Source: Torymus aiolomorphi (lineage: Eukaryota; Arthropoda; Insecta; Hymenoptera; Torymidae). Taken from it: a stretch of DNA of 64,000 bases. The notes beneath the pieces were generated by a model. It had not been told where the DNA came from and ran no database searches. It saw only the letters and a program-made list of their open reading frames with translations. The position numbers and the translations under genes were made by a program. Of the stretch, positions 45,803 through 58,076 are shown piece by piece (the first letter of the stretch is position 1; each line of letters starts with the position of its first letter). Location: the NCBI GenBank assembly GCA_036365515.1, contig CM070874.1:41167083-41231082 (forward strand). Direction: 5' to 3'.

Positions 45803-46573
45803 CGTTGCGCTTGTTTACAATTAGACCTCTCTCGGAGTATACCTGAGCGCGGCTAAACGAATACGCTCACGTATCGAATGGGAGCACCAACAATACAACA
45901 ACAGCAAAAAAAAAAAAAAATACAAAGTAATTTTTCTCCTATCAGGTATACTCCGATCGAGTGCGTGTGTGCGTACCGGATCGACTCTCAGCTGTGGCTC
46001 ACAATCTCTCTACCACCGCTGAGAGACAACGAACCGCTCCCTCTTGTCGCTTTTCTTCTCTTCGGCAATAATCGCCGACCAGGAATGAATAAAAAAAAAA
46101 CGAAAAACTATTGAACTACGAAAAACAAATAAAATCCCGAAACAAAAGGAAATTCTAAGTTAGGTTTTAATTCTCTAGTTATTCTATTAATTAACGCGAC
46201 AAAAGGAAGAGAAAGTAAAAGTTAAACTCTCGTCGAATCGTCAATGTTTACTTTCCGTTCAGCTCTCATATGCTGATCTTTCCCGGAGCAAGGCAATGTT
46301 TATTATTCGCGCACACACACGCTTACACTCGTAGTTTTATCGCGCGCTAGCGAAATTTTCGTACGCAGCGCGTCGCGATTATTCGCACCACCCGATTCTA
46401 CAATCAGTAGAAAAAACCTGATTTGACCTAGTCAAATTCCTAATTTTAACTTTTAATCCCGATTTTTAGAGGAAAGAAAAAAAAACCCAGAGAAAAAGTC
46501 TTTCTCCCAATCTAATATCCCGCACGCTCGTCGGTAGCAGGTATCCATGTATTCACACGTTAAGAGCACCAGT
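45803..46573 (-). other. Leader of the second gypsy with primer-binding site
   Basis: This is noncoding. On the minus strand the LTR end is followed by AC and TGGTGCTCTTAACGTG (46571-46556), the primer-binding site. The layout is shared with the gag-only element (58573). Nothing else is evident in the leader. Confidence 0.7.
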
Positions 46574-47731
46574 TGTAACGGGGCAGGCGTCGCACAATTA
46601 TTCGCTTCTTCTAAGCGGATTTGCCGATGAACAGCGCAACAATGCAGTGGGGCGCGAGCACTTGCTTGTGCCAACCCTCGGCGAAATCTCCTCCTTCTCG
46701 CCTGCGCGCCGTCGCTGCCGTCGGCTGCCTTCCTCGGCAGCCGTACATGCCGGCGTTACAACGCGCGACTTCGCTGTCGCGCTCTCTCTCTCTCGTGCGT
46801 GCTTCCTCAGCTGCTCAGATATGCGCGAGTATTGCGTACTCGCGCCCGCGGAGGCCGGTGGTATTCTATACCGCCGCGCCACCGACTAGGAAAAGGGATC
46901 CGGGAATACGCGCCAAATAATGTACGGACGCGTATGAAAAATAAAAGAAGTTTATTGCCCCTCGGGCGTAAGGATTAATATACAAGCGGCGCGTACGCAG
47001 TGTATGCGCCGATTCGGGTGGTGCCCCCGCGCTCTAGTTACGTGTGCGCGCAGTCGCACACACGCACTCGTAAAAGCGGCCCGCGCCGACGTTGGTCGAT
47101 CGCCGCGCGCGATCGACACACGCGCGCGCGTCGGTGAGCCTCGCTCGCTCGCGCGGGAGTCGCTCTCCGGACGCACGTCGTCCGCGGGGAGAGCGCGCTA
47201 GCGCCTGGCCAGGACTTACCTCGCGAAGACTCGGCTGATGCAGAGGTCAGGCCGAGTGGTGCCGGAAACCTCGCAAGTCGTATCTCTCTCTGTCTCTCTC
47301 CTACGCGAGCAGTCCGGCTGTCGCAGAGGATCGGCCGGTGTCTCTCTCTCTCCCTCTCACTCGGCCGCGGTAGCTGCTGACGGCGTCTCTCTCTCTCTCC
47401 CTGCTTCGCAAGCTACGCTGCTGCGCCGCGCTCTCGCTCACTCTCTCGGCTGCACTTTCCTCTCGCGTTCGCTGGTTCGCACTTTTCTCTCTCTCTCTCT
47501 CTCTCTCAGTGAGGGCTATTGCTCGCGGCGATGGCCGAAACGATACTGCCTGCCTGCTGCTTCGTCGGCACGCGCAAGCATCTCTCCGCCTTGTCCTTCG
47601 CGCAAGGTTGAGAGGTGTTTATATTTCAGGCATTAGTGCGTGCCGACGCGGTGTGCTGAGACTCGCCTCATGTCCCGTTCGCCCACAACGATACATGCAC
47701 ACTCGCGCACGTACACGCGCAGGCCGTTACA
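46574..47731 (-). repeat. 5' LTR of the second gypsy, complete, 1158 bp
   Basis: The termini are TGTAACGGGGC and GGCCGTTACA. It is GC-rich with CT microsatellites and a GCGCGATCGACACACGCGCG segment. It aligns with both halves of the 3' LTR. Confidence 0.93.
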
Positions 47732-47755
47732 ATATATATATATATATATATATAT

Positions 47756-48790
47756 GGGCCGTTCCTGTACTTTTTTTAAAAAGTGTGCGCGGGGGGGTCG
47801 TCGATTTTGTAGACGATTTTTTTTATGAAAGTACATATAAAAAAAATAGCTTGTGCAAAATTTCAGCCCCTTATCTCATTCCTAATTCCTGCTGGAATTT
47901 TTTTAAACTCTTATTTTGACCTGTTTTTAGGCAGTTTTTAAAAAATTCTAAAAGGCTGAAATTTTAACAAAATGAGGTCGGTGAGGTCTCATTTTTTTGT
48001 CTTTCTTCAAATTTTAAGAAAAAAAATACACTGATATGAAATGATGATTTAGGTTTTATTGGCGATCTGTGATATGGCCATTGCATTTCATCATTTTTAG
48101 ATCATCTTTAAACCTCTATATCTCGTAACTGGTTCCACATTTTTGAGCTCACTAGGTCTCATTTTTTTTTTGTCTCAAGGAGACCTTTAATTTCTTTTTC
48201 TGAAGACCTAAATTGATTGAATAGACTTCAAGATACAGCCTTTTGAAGTTGACGTTTTTATCAAAAATCGCCAAAATCAACCGTGTTCATGGTCACAGTG
48301 TCAACCGAATTTTAATTAAAAATCATTAACAAAAGTATTTTTCATTAGAATATGATGTTATCTAATAATTATTTTGGACACGTATACGTAACATAGATAC
48401 AAAGGTGGTTTCTAGACCTTTAAAATCCGTAGTTGCTGATTTTTCTAGGACCACTAGAGCCAAAGTTATAGCCGTTTTTATAAAAAAATATTTTTCAAGT
48501 GGTAAAATTAGAGCTTGTGAAATATAGGAAAAGTTTTATTTACAAGATCAACCATAAGTTTGGCATAATTGTCCTAAAAAAAGTGCTAAAGCTGCATATT
48601 TTGAAGATCTTAGGCCGTGTCTACACTATGCGAGAAGCACGTGCGATCGATCAGATTTTATAAAAAAATATTTTTCAAGTGGTAAAATTAGAGCTTGTGA
48701 AATATAGGAAAAGTTTTATTTACAAGATCAACCATAAGTTTGGCATAATTGTCCTAAAAAAAGTGCTAAAGCTGCATATTTTGAAGATCT
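47756..48790 (+). repeat. Left TIR of the long-TIR transposon, with internal 180-bp duplication
   Basis: It is inverted relative to about 53690-54673. The block from TATAAAAAAATATTTTTCAAG (48478) to CGATCGATCAG is repeated head to tail at 48658-48834 with essentially no differences, whereas the right arm has one copy. The right arm has about 115 extra bases at 53935-54055. Confidence 0.85.
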
Positions 48791-48791
48791 T

Positions 48792-49433
48792 AGGCCGTGT
48801 CTACACTATGCGAGAAGCACGTGCGATCGATCAGCCCAAGCGATGCGAGCAAGCAATGCGTGTTGGACAAAATATTTAAAATACTTAAAATGATAAATAA
48901 TATCATTTCACTACGATATTATTGACGATATTATTTATCGCTAAATATAGATCTACTAACTGATTTACTACGATTGTTCGGGATTGAAGTATCCAAAGTG
49001 CCCGCTAGATGGCAAGCATCCGATGCGCTCCCACTATGAAAAACATCACCCAGCGGACTTAAATAGAGTCCTGCGGCGCCTAGTCGCTACGTGCTTTATG
49101 CACATTCCATTTACCTTACCACTTTCCGTTTTACCTATACAATGCCTTATTGCCTGTTTACTCGTACGCATAAGCGTTCATACCTTTTTCTGCAATCAAC
49201 TTTCACTTTCGAGTAGAGTTGGTTGCATAGACTCTTGAAGTCTAATTTTTCCGTTTATTTCTTCTCGCTGACAAACCCTAATAATATAAAGTCACGTTTA
49301 CGTTCAATCGTGTACAACGATATTATTTATCATTTTAAGTATTTCAAGTACTTTGTGCAAAACGTATGGCTTGTCGCATGCGCGCACCGGTTGCGCTTCT
49401 CGCATACCTAGTATAGACATGGTCTTAAATGCA
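48792..49433. mobile_element. Nested TIR element (GGCCGTGTCTACACTATGCG), about 640 bp
   Basis: The left end GGCCGTGTCTACACTATGCG and the right end (inverse of AGACCATGTCTATACTAGG) extend into arms of about 110 bp that share AAATACTTAAAATGATAAAT. TTA flanks both sides. A single arm of the same element is present at 48612 and inverted in the right TIR at about 53585-53695. No ORF. Superfamily not identified. Confidence 0.6.
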
Positions 49434-49778
49434 GGTTTTCTATAGTTTTACGTGCGTTATAAGTATAAGCTCAGGTTAAATGACACATACATAGATAGTT
49501 TCATTTAACCTGTGTTGACGTAAGTTAATAGATGACAGACATCCATTTTTCTGTGCGAGACACCCGTGAACCCGTCATCCGTTACACGACACACGGCACG
49601 GAATGTCCTTAAACAATGAGTACAAGTTACAATAAAAAATTAAATGAATATTTCTAAGTAGAATTGTGAAGGTAGTTGAGCAGAACTATTACCAAATATA
49701 TCAGTATTGGTTCGGTTGAGTTTTATAAATTGTACAATTGTGTTTTGTAAGTGTTATCTTCTCAGGAATTGAAAGAAA

Positions 49779-52700
49779 ATGATGTGCTATATTGGTGAAT
49801 TGCATGAGGATGATAAATGTCATTTAGAGCATTACACAAGAAATAAATCTCTTAATCTAATTAGTAATCTTAGTAATGAATTAAAGCTGTATTTGTCATT
49901 TAGGATTAAAAATTTTGATATTAATGTAAAAAATAAATTTATTTGCGACCATCATCTTCATAAATATGATACTCGATATACAAGTAGACAAAGGAAGTGT
50001 TGCAATTGTTTTAATAATCATTCAAAATCCATTGAGAATAATTTAGTAATGATTAGTGCTGATAAATGTGATAAATTTCGTAACATTTGTAATATAAATT
50101 TAGATCCAGGTAATAAGTACTGTAAAAACTGTGAGTTCAAAATTACATCAATAATAACAAAAAATGCAGAAAAAGATGAAAACACTGGGAATGATGGTTT
50201 AAACGTAAATAATAATGAGCAGCTTTCTTCAAGTAGTCAAGTTTCTTCAAGTAGCCAAGTGTGTACATCAGAAAGTTCAGAAGATATATTATTGAGCCAA
50301 GGATTTCAACGTTTAAATAAAATGCTCGATGGATTTGATGAACCTCCTCTTAAACGAGAGAAACTTAGTGATTATCGCTTGGAAAATAAAACATACAGTG
50401 TTTTAGAATCAATGAATACGAAATTTTGTACAACAGTTAATAAAACATTGAATCTTAATTTGCCAACTCAATGCAATCTTAAACAGCTACAAGAGGATAG
50501 TATGTCATTTCACGGAATGATTGGAAACATAATTAAGTGTTATAATGAAGAAACTAATTTTGGTAAAAAAATATCGTTAATGACATTACTTCCAAATCAT
50601 TGGAAATTTGAACAAGCAAAACATTATTTCCAATGTTCACGTTATATGTTTAATAAAGCAAAAGAACTTAAAATTACTGTAGGTAAGTTAAAAAATGGGT
50701 TGTAATAAATTTTTAATATCTTGATTATAGATATACTGTAAACATATAGAATCGATAATCCTTTATACATTAGGTTACATTTTATATTATTAGGTAATTT
50801 TTGTTCAAGTAACTATAATAATAAAGGGTACCCCTATAAAATATTTAATTTAAAATCCTCATAATTATTTATTTATATTACTCATGTATTATTACTTAAG
50901 TATTATTATTTATGTATTACTTACGTATTGCTTACGTATTGCTTAAGTGTTATTTACGGATTAAGTAAAATAATAGATGAATTGTAATTTAAACATTTAA
51001 ATGAAATCCGATTTAATTAGAAAGAATCTATATTTGAGAAATCTCAATTTTCTCTCTGTTTACAAGCTGTAATCTCATATTTTTTTTTAAATTTTTTAAC
51101 ATTGAGGAACGGGAGAAAAAAATAATTTCCAAAAAATGCGATTTTTAGGCCTTACTGGTATAAGGAGGGGAGATAGGTCCCCGGAAAAATCGTAGAAAAT
51201 TCTTTTTTTAGTATACTTCTATGAAATCACTGTCATTTTTCGCTTTCATTAATAGTGGCATTTTGCCTATCTTAACCCTTCGTTATTCATTATTAGATAA
51301 AAAATAATAAAGTAATTATTGGATTTTAAAAGAACTATTAAAATTAATATAAAAAAAAAAATAAAAAAAATAAATTAATTCTAAACTATTTCTTTTCTTC
51401 CAATATAACAAGTCATAGTAATTAAAATAGAATAAACATTGAGCTAAATTTTATCGTCTTGATTACGTTAAATTAAAAAAAATAATATTGTTATTATGAT
51501 TTTATTTTGTGATTAAGTATACACTATTTGAAATTAATTTCAAAATATATTTTTCCAGGTGTCTTAGGAACTATTAAGCGTAAAGTGTACAGCATTCATT
51601 CTAATGAAGTTAGAGAATCTGTAACTCAGTATTATAGAGATGAAAACAATAGTAGAATATGTAGCGGCATTAAAGATTGCATCAGTGTTAAAAATCCTAT
51701 TACTAATATCACAGAGAAGTTACAAAAAAGACTGTTGATGTATGATTTGAAGTATCTATACAACAATTGGGTGGAAGAAGAATATGAACAGCATTTTAAA
51801 GATCAGCGCAAACCAGGTTTCAGTATATTTGCTTCTTTAAGGCCAAAAGAATGTATTAGTGCTGGAGCACCTGGCACACATACAATTTGTGTATGTCCTA
51901 TACACCAAAATGTCAAATTAAAATTGTCTGCCATCAACAAAAATTTAGCCTACCGAGTAATTTTAAATGATTGTGTTTGTTCAACAGACTGGAGCGATTG
52001 TATGCTACATCTTTGTGAAAACTGTCCTGGTAAAGCAGAAATTCTGAAAATATTGGAATCAAGCTCATGCGAAGATGTTTCAGAGATTGAATATCATAAT
52101 TGGGTAAATAATGCTGAATCACAATCTAATAATAGTCAGTGTTATTATGGTAAAAGAACCTACAAGAAATTTTATTATAAATTTAGCCAATGATTTATGG
52201 GAGTTAACAAAGCATCATTATGTGACTGAAATGCAAAAATGTTATTTAAAACATTGCAAAACAATTATTACTCCAGATACATGTATTATACTTCAAGATT
52301 TTGCTGAAAATTTCTTATTTGTTTGTCAAGACTCGATCCAAGCATTTTATTTTAATAATACACAAGCAACTGTACACCCGTTTGTAATGTATTATAAAGA
52401 AGACAATAACGACAAATTACAAACCTTATCTGTATGTGTTATTAGTGATTGTTTAAAACATGATGCTTGTGCAGTTAACACTTTTCAAGGGCAACTCATT
52501 GCACTTCTAAAACGAAATTTTCCGTTTATTGAGAATGTACATTATATGTCAGATGGAGCACCTACCCAATACAAAAACAAGTAAGAGTACTTTTATTGTA
52601 GTATATTAATACGTATTATATGAACAAAATAGACACCTTTAGATTTTTGTTCATTAAATGACCTGAAAAAATTTAATTTTAATTATTAAGAATATGTCAA

Positions 52701-53509
52701 AGTAATATTCTGAAAGTATATTTAATTTGTGTGAAAAACTATTTTGAGACCCAGAACATCAAAATCCATAAAGATCCTGGACCTGCTGGTTACACCCGAG
52801 TTAAAATTTTACATTATGTAGAAGACAGCTTTAACGATAAAATTACTAAAACAGTTCTTTATTTTTTCTGTATATCAAATTTAAAAAAAGCAACAACTTC
52901 TACGATGCAAGTTCAAATAATTTGTATTATTATGTACACAATATTAAACAGATTTATTTTATTTTTTATAATTTTTACCTTCAAGATAGTATTTATTTAC
53001 AGTAGGAACAATTTCATTAATATCTGCCATCATGAGGAGGATTTTGGCTTAAAAGTTAAGTCGCACAACTTTTTTTCTACTAGCCATGGGAAAAGTCCGT
53101 GTGATGGATGTGAAGCAGTGGTTAAATGAACAGTAGGGCATCCTTACAAAGAACATCAGAAAAACCAATTTTAAATCCAAAAGACATGTATGATTACGTT
53201 AGTGAAAATATTGATGGAATAAGGTAAAAATAATATAATTTAGATTTTTTGACTATATTATTTGATTATGTATTTGAATAATAAATCATTATGTGTTATA
53301 AAAATATAGAATATTTGGTTTTTAGATCTATTTGGGTGAATCAAGAAACAATTGAGAAAAGGCGTAAAGTACTAAAATGCCGTTTTAAATTGACCCGAAC
53401 TATACAGAATACAAGAAAATATCACTGCTTTATACCCATTGATGATTCAACATTAAAAGCAAAACTTACTTCGTTTGATAATGATTATAAAATAGTTAAA
53501 ATAAAATGA
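49779..53509 (+). pseudogene. Transposase of the long-TIR transposon, four exons inferred
   Basis: Exon 1 (49779-50682) has a Cys/His-rich N-terminus (CCNCFNNH, CKNCEFK). The donor GTAAGT at 50683 and acceptor TTTTTCCAG at 51558 join ITV to GVLGT in frame. Exon 2 (51559-52580) has a Cys-rich region (CVCPIHQN, CENCPGK), a frameshift near 52150-52190, then DLWELTKHHYVTEMQK, ILQDFAENF and YMSDGAPTQYKN. The donor GTAAGAG at 52581 and acceptor TTATTTACAG at 53002 lead to exon 3 (53003-53223: NNFINICHHEEDFGL, FSTSHGKSPCDG) with a stop near 53127. The donor GGTAAAA and acceptor GGTTTTTAG lead to exon 4 (53326-53509). The conserved Asp residues in DFAEN and SDG, plus later acidic residues, are likely catalytic. 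Intron 2 also holds a coding-like stretch (HKDPGPAGYTRVKILHYVED) that I cannot place. Confidence 0.7.
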
Positions 53510-53689
53510 ATATTACAAAAAAAATTTTACTTAAATTCTTATTTTCAACTTTAATTATCTATAAAGTCTGCATAGGTAATTTAATCAATCTAAAGCCATT
53601 ACTATCGCTTGCTCGCGTCGCATGCGCGCATGGCTTGCTCGCATCGCTTGGGCTGATCGCACGTGCTTCTCGCATAGTGTAGACACGGC

Positions 53690-54673
53690 CTAAGATCTTC
53701 AAAATATGCAGCCTCAGCACTTTTTTTAGGACAATTATGCCAAACTTATGATTGATCTTGTAAATAAAACTTTTCCTATATTTCACAAGCTCTAATTTTA
53801 CCACTTGAAAAATATTTTTTTATAGAAACGGCTATAATTTTGGCTCTAGTGGTCCTAGAAAAATCAGCGACTACGGATTTTAAAGGTCTAGGAACAACCT
53901 TTGTATCTATGTTACGTATACGTGGCAAAAATAATTATAAGCTGGTAGAATTTATGTCAGTAGAGAGCCATTTTTGATTATTTTAGGTATCGAAAAATTA
54001 GATATTATAATGCTCGACAAAAAATTATTTTTTGACTTTTTCCTATGATAGGAAAAGAGTATGGTTAGATAACATCATATTCTAATGAAAAATACTTTTG
54101 TTAATGATTTTTAATTAAAATTCGGTTGACACTGTGACCATGAACACGGTTGATTTTGGCGATTTTTGATAAAAACGTCAACTTCAAAAGGCTGTATCTT
54201 GAAGTCTATTCAATCAATTTAGGTCTTCAGAAAAAGAAATTAAAGGTCTCCTTGAGACAAAAGAAAAATGAGACCTAGTGAGCTCAAAAATGTGGAACCA
54301 GTTACGAGATATAGAGGTTTAAAGATGATCTAAAAATGATGAAATGCAATGGCCATATCACAGATCGCCAATAAAACCTAAATCATCATTTCATATCAGT
54401 GTATTTTTTTTCTTAAAATTTGAAGAAAGACAAAAAAATGAGACCTCACCGACCTCATTTTGTTAAAATTTCAGCCTTTTAGAATTTTTTAAAAACTGCC
54501 TAAAAACAGGTCAAAATAAGGGTTTAAAAAAACTCCAGCAGGAATTAGGAATGAGATAAGGGGCTGAAATTTTGCACAAGCTATTTTTTTTATATGTACT
54601 TTCATAAAAAAATCGTCTACAAAATCGACGACCCCCCCGCGCACACTTTTTAAAAAAAGTACAGGAACGGCCC
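53690..54673 (-). repeat. Right TIR of the long-TIR transposon
   Basis: This is the inverted partner of 47756-48790, ending GTACAGGAACGGCCC. It carries the same GGCCGTGTCTACAC arm at its inner edge, which suggests exchange between the arms. Confidence 0.85.
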
Positions 54674-55250
54674 ATATATATATATATATACATTCACATA
54701 TTATGTTAACAGTAACGAATTATTTATCGCTATAAGAATTATAATTAATACCTTGGGATTTCTCCTTTTGTTGTCCCTTCGTTTTCTATGTGCGCTTATA
54801 TTTCTGTCCACTTCTGTTTTATTTCACACTTCCACGAAATTATTATAACTATACTATCAACTCAACACTTCTAGTCCTATACACTATATTTATTATTTTT
54901 TCTTTTTGTATTGTACTACTTATTGTACTTGGACCACGTATTAGGCTTCGCACTTATGCGAGCTTCGGATACAGTATGTACTCTTCGCTTTTCGAATCGA
55001 CTCGCACTGCCGCGCGGCTGAAGTTAAGCGCCAATGCATGGCTTCACCCGCGCGTCCTTCTCTCTCGCACTCGTGTGCTCAGGAGTGTCGGTAACCGGCC
55101 TGTGCCTGGTAGGTGCTGCCCCCGGTGAAGTTACAGCCGCATCAAGCGGTTTTTCAAACCCGTGCAGCGCTAGCTGTTGCTGCGTGGTCAGCATCGCACG
55201 AGCAGCTCGGCTACCTCCCCCACGAGCACGACCGGACGAGGGTGTTACAT
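54674..55250 (-). repeat. Displaced outer part of the errantivirus 5' LTR
   Basis: From (TA)n CATTCACATATTATG to GAGGGTGTTACAT it is almost identical to 19410-19979 of the intact LTR, the portion missing from the LTR that breaks off at 33688. The last 160 bp (19980-20139 equivalent) are not found; a mariner follows. Confidence 0.8.
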
Positions 55251-55254
55251 TACT

Positions 55255-56552
55255 TACGAGGGTCATTTGATAAGTACCTAGCCTAGAAATGAAAACACCA
55301 AAATTTTACAAAAAATAAAATTTATTTTTCAATGTAGTCTCCTTTTAGTTGAATACACTTGGTCCAGCGGTGTTCCAATTCTTTTAACCCCGTTGAAAAA
55401 AATGTTCTCTTGGTTTGCAAAATAGGCCTCCATGGCGGCGATTATTTCGTTATTGGAGTGGAATCTCTTCCCGGCGAGCGAATTTTTTAGGTTCGGAAAC
55501 AAAAAAAAGTCGCACGGAGCCAAATCTGGAGAATACGGTGGATGGGGCAGCAGTTCGTAGCGTAATTCGACCAATTTAGCCGTGGCGAGTGCAGAAGTGT
55601 GAGCCGGTGCATTATCGTGGTGGAAAAGCACTTTCTTTTTAGACAAATGGGGCCGTTTTTCTTCTAACACGGCGTCAAATCGGCTCAATAGTTAGGCATA
55701 GTACTGTCCTGTGACCGTTTTGCCCTTCTCCAGATAGTCAATAAAAATCACACCTTGAGAATCCCAGAAAACAGTGGCCATCACCTTTCCGGCCGACGGG
55801 ACCGTCTTCGCCTTCTTCGGAGCAGGTTCACCGGGTAAGGTCCACTGTTTTGACTGCTCCTTGGTCTCTGGAGTGTAGTAGTGAATCCATGTTTCATCGA
55901 CGGTCGCGTAACGACGCAAAAACTCTTTTGGATTGCGATTAAACAGCTCCAAACACTGCTCTGAACTGGTCACACGGATGCGCTTGTTGTCTGCAGTCAG
56001 CAAACGCGGCACCCACCTTGCTGACAGCTTCCTCATGCCTAAAATCTCATGTAGGATATGCCACACGCGTTCTTCTGAGATGCCTACTATCGCAGCTATC
56101 TCGTGCACCTTTAATCGGCGGTCTGACAAAACGATATCGTGTATTTTTGTCACGTTCTCCTCCGTAGTGGCTGTTTTCGGAGCACCTGGGCGTGGATCAT
56201 CAAAAACCGACGTACGACCACGTTGAAACTCGTTATACCAAAATTTAACGGTCGCCATCGAAGGAGAAGCATCCCCATACACTGCATCTAAGCGTTCTTT
56301 AATTTCACTGCGCGATTTCCATTCCAAAAACAAGAATCGAATCACCGACCGATATTGTTCTTTCTCCATTTTTTCAAAAATCAACGGACACATTTGCTTT
56401 CACACGCTCTCAAAAATAAACTACAACCCCGATCCGGCTGAAATTTCGTCTGTAACCGTTTACAGGAAGATACTGCACTGTAGTGTATTTCTGGTGCGAT
56501 AGTGGCACCATCTGGCGGTGAGGCTAGGTACTTGTCAAATGACCCTCGTGTA
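55255..56552 (-). mobile_element. mariner element, nearly full length
   Basis: TIRs CGAGGGTCATTTGATAAGTA (55257) and TACTTGTCAAATGACCCTCG (to 56548) flank a transposase gene in (T)TA-type sequence. The terminal bases make the TA duplication ambiguous by 1-2 nt. Confidence 0.9.
55329..56393 (-). pseudogene. mariner transposase (DD34D), one stop and a C-terminal shift
   Basis: It starts at 56393 or at the internal MEKEQYRSVIRF. The helix-turn-helix region is SEERVWHIL, and the linker WVPRLL is in the position of the usual WVPHEL. The catalytic segments are DETWIHYY, HHDNAPAHTS and YSPDLAPCDFFLF, giving D,D,34,D. A TAA at about 55689-55691 divides it, and a shift near 55383 alters the last residues. 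Single lesions suggest recent loss of function. Confidence 0.93.
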
Positions 56553-56564
56553 TATATATATATA

Positions 56565-58076
56565 GATGCTTATCTTCTCCGTATTTTATCTTGGAACCTC
56601 GTTATACCCCTCTCCCAGACGTTGCGTAGTGGGAGAGAAGTAACTGGATGCTGAGGCTCTCGTTCGATTCGACTTTACGTCGTCGTCGGCGGCAGAGACG
56701 ACAGTTCCGGATACGCGCGGATCAGCTCGTGTACTAAACGGCTGATCAGACGATCCACGTCGAGGGATCGTCCGCACGCACACGGTGGCTCGCTCATCAC
56801 CGTAATTCCGCTGAATTCCAACGGCGGTCGAGACCAATCCCAAGACGATTGATGGACCGGAGACGGTTGGTACTTCAGGCGCTAGGGCTCCGGACGACAA
56901 CTGCCGTCATTCCTCCAAGGTTGACTTGGCAGATCATCTCGTGTTCTTCTTGTCTTCGTCTTCGGGCCCTCTTTCCGCTCCGGGCAGGCCCAGTGAAGGT
57001 GCGTTGGTGACCTACACGTCCAACACAATTTTCTGGTTGGACTCGGTGGTGGGGAGTTATATGCTCCGAGCGCGTTCCTCGATCTTGACGAGCGGTATAC
57101 TCGACTATCCAACCCCTGCTGGATATACCGCTGTTTGGGACGTCGAGAGGCTACTGTCGTCCAAGGATTCGAATCTGTTCCTTGATTCGAACCCAGTCCA
57201 CTCGAGGGTTTTCTGCCTTTATCTCTTTTGGATAACTTTGGAGGTCGTTGCATGGCCGCTGAATACGCCTCTTTTTTCACTGTCGAGCTGGACTTTTGAA
57301 GACTTCGGGAGGACTTCTTGTTGTCTTTAGTCCCTAGGTCCGATCGAGGTTGCTTTGCAGAGTGTTTGGCTGCACCTGCGGCTCGTTTCTTGTTAGGCGC
57401 AGCGGAATTATGAAGTGACGACATTTGCGCGCGTAGCTGGCGCAGCTCGTCGTGCAGTCGCCTCACTTCTTCGCTTAGACGCCTAACTTTCTCCTCCTCC
57501 AATTTACGCGTCTGATTACATTCGCATTCGCAATGACGCTCGCCTTCTGCTTGCGTCGATACGTCGCGAAATTGCGAAGTAATCAGCGTTCGGTCCACCG
57601 GTTGTGCCGTCACCAGACTATCGATCTCTTCCTCGTTGCTCCTTGGAAGGCTTGTCTGCTCTTCGTCTTCAGGAGTCTTTGAATGAGTAATACAGCCGTC
57701 CGATGCCGATATATTTCATAAACGGGCCATATCAGACGCTTCGGACAGGGGGAAGCTTGGAAAATCTCCCTTCCCGCAGGCTGCATTTACTCCGTCGTCT
57801 TGGGCTTGGGAGTATTCAGCACAGCCATTGAGTGCCCTCAGGCAGTCTGTATACGCCAAGCGACGTGAAGTATCAGACTTCTCGAACAGGGGGAAGCTTG
57901 GAGAATCTCCCCTCCCCCAGGCTATGCTTACTCCGACGTCGATTTCGTGGATGGAAGCTGAAGATGATGGCGATGGTGCGGTTGCTGCACAGCTGTGCGA
58001 AATCCATGTGCGGTCTGCATTCCCCGAGCGACTCGCGTTCTCGGATTCTTCGGACTGGAAGGAGATCGGGGAATCT
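56565..58076 (-). pseudogene. Inverted gag fragment, C-terminal part plus LTR start
   Basis: It is the inverse of about 59884-61380: gag from the WGRGDSP modules to the C-terminus, polypurine tract, and the first 35 bp of LTR. The frame 57613-56882 keeps an intact CCHC knuckle (CWTCRSPTHLHWAC) and ends at a stop at 56882. At 58076 it abuts exactly the LTR start of the plus-strand element. Confidence 0.88.

Larger units (their letters stand above)
34051..47731 (-). mobile_element. Second gypsy element (env-less), GC-rich, with LINE in its 3' LTR
   Basis: The LTR starts TGTAACGGGGC and ends GGCCGTTACA. The full 5' LTR is 46574-47731. The 3' LTR is split into 34051-34755 and 38630-39052 by the LINE. 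Internal order on the minus strand is gag, pol (by -1 frameshift), ORF3. (TA)n flanks both ends, compatible with a 4-5 bp TATA-type target duplication. Pol is complete in one 1211-codon frame, so this element may have been active recently. Confidence 0.93.
47756..54673 (+). mobile_element. 6.9-kb long-TIR DNA transposon with multi-exon transposase (Sola-like candidate)
   Basis: It starts GGGCCGTTCCTGTAC and ends GTACAGGAACGGCCC in (TA)n (compatible with an ATAT duplication). TIRs of roughly 1 kb flank a spliced gene. The transposase has DFAEN, MSDGAPTQYKN and FSTSHGKSPCDG, a set I associate with uncharacterised metazoan transposases. Assignment to Sola is from memory and weak. Confidence 0.75.

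Noticed and set aside
54674..55250. Solo LTR or SINE of its own family
   Set aside because: Its sequence and (TA)n border match exactly the part missing from the errantivirus 5' LTR, so displacement explains it better.
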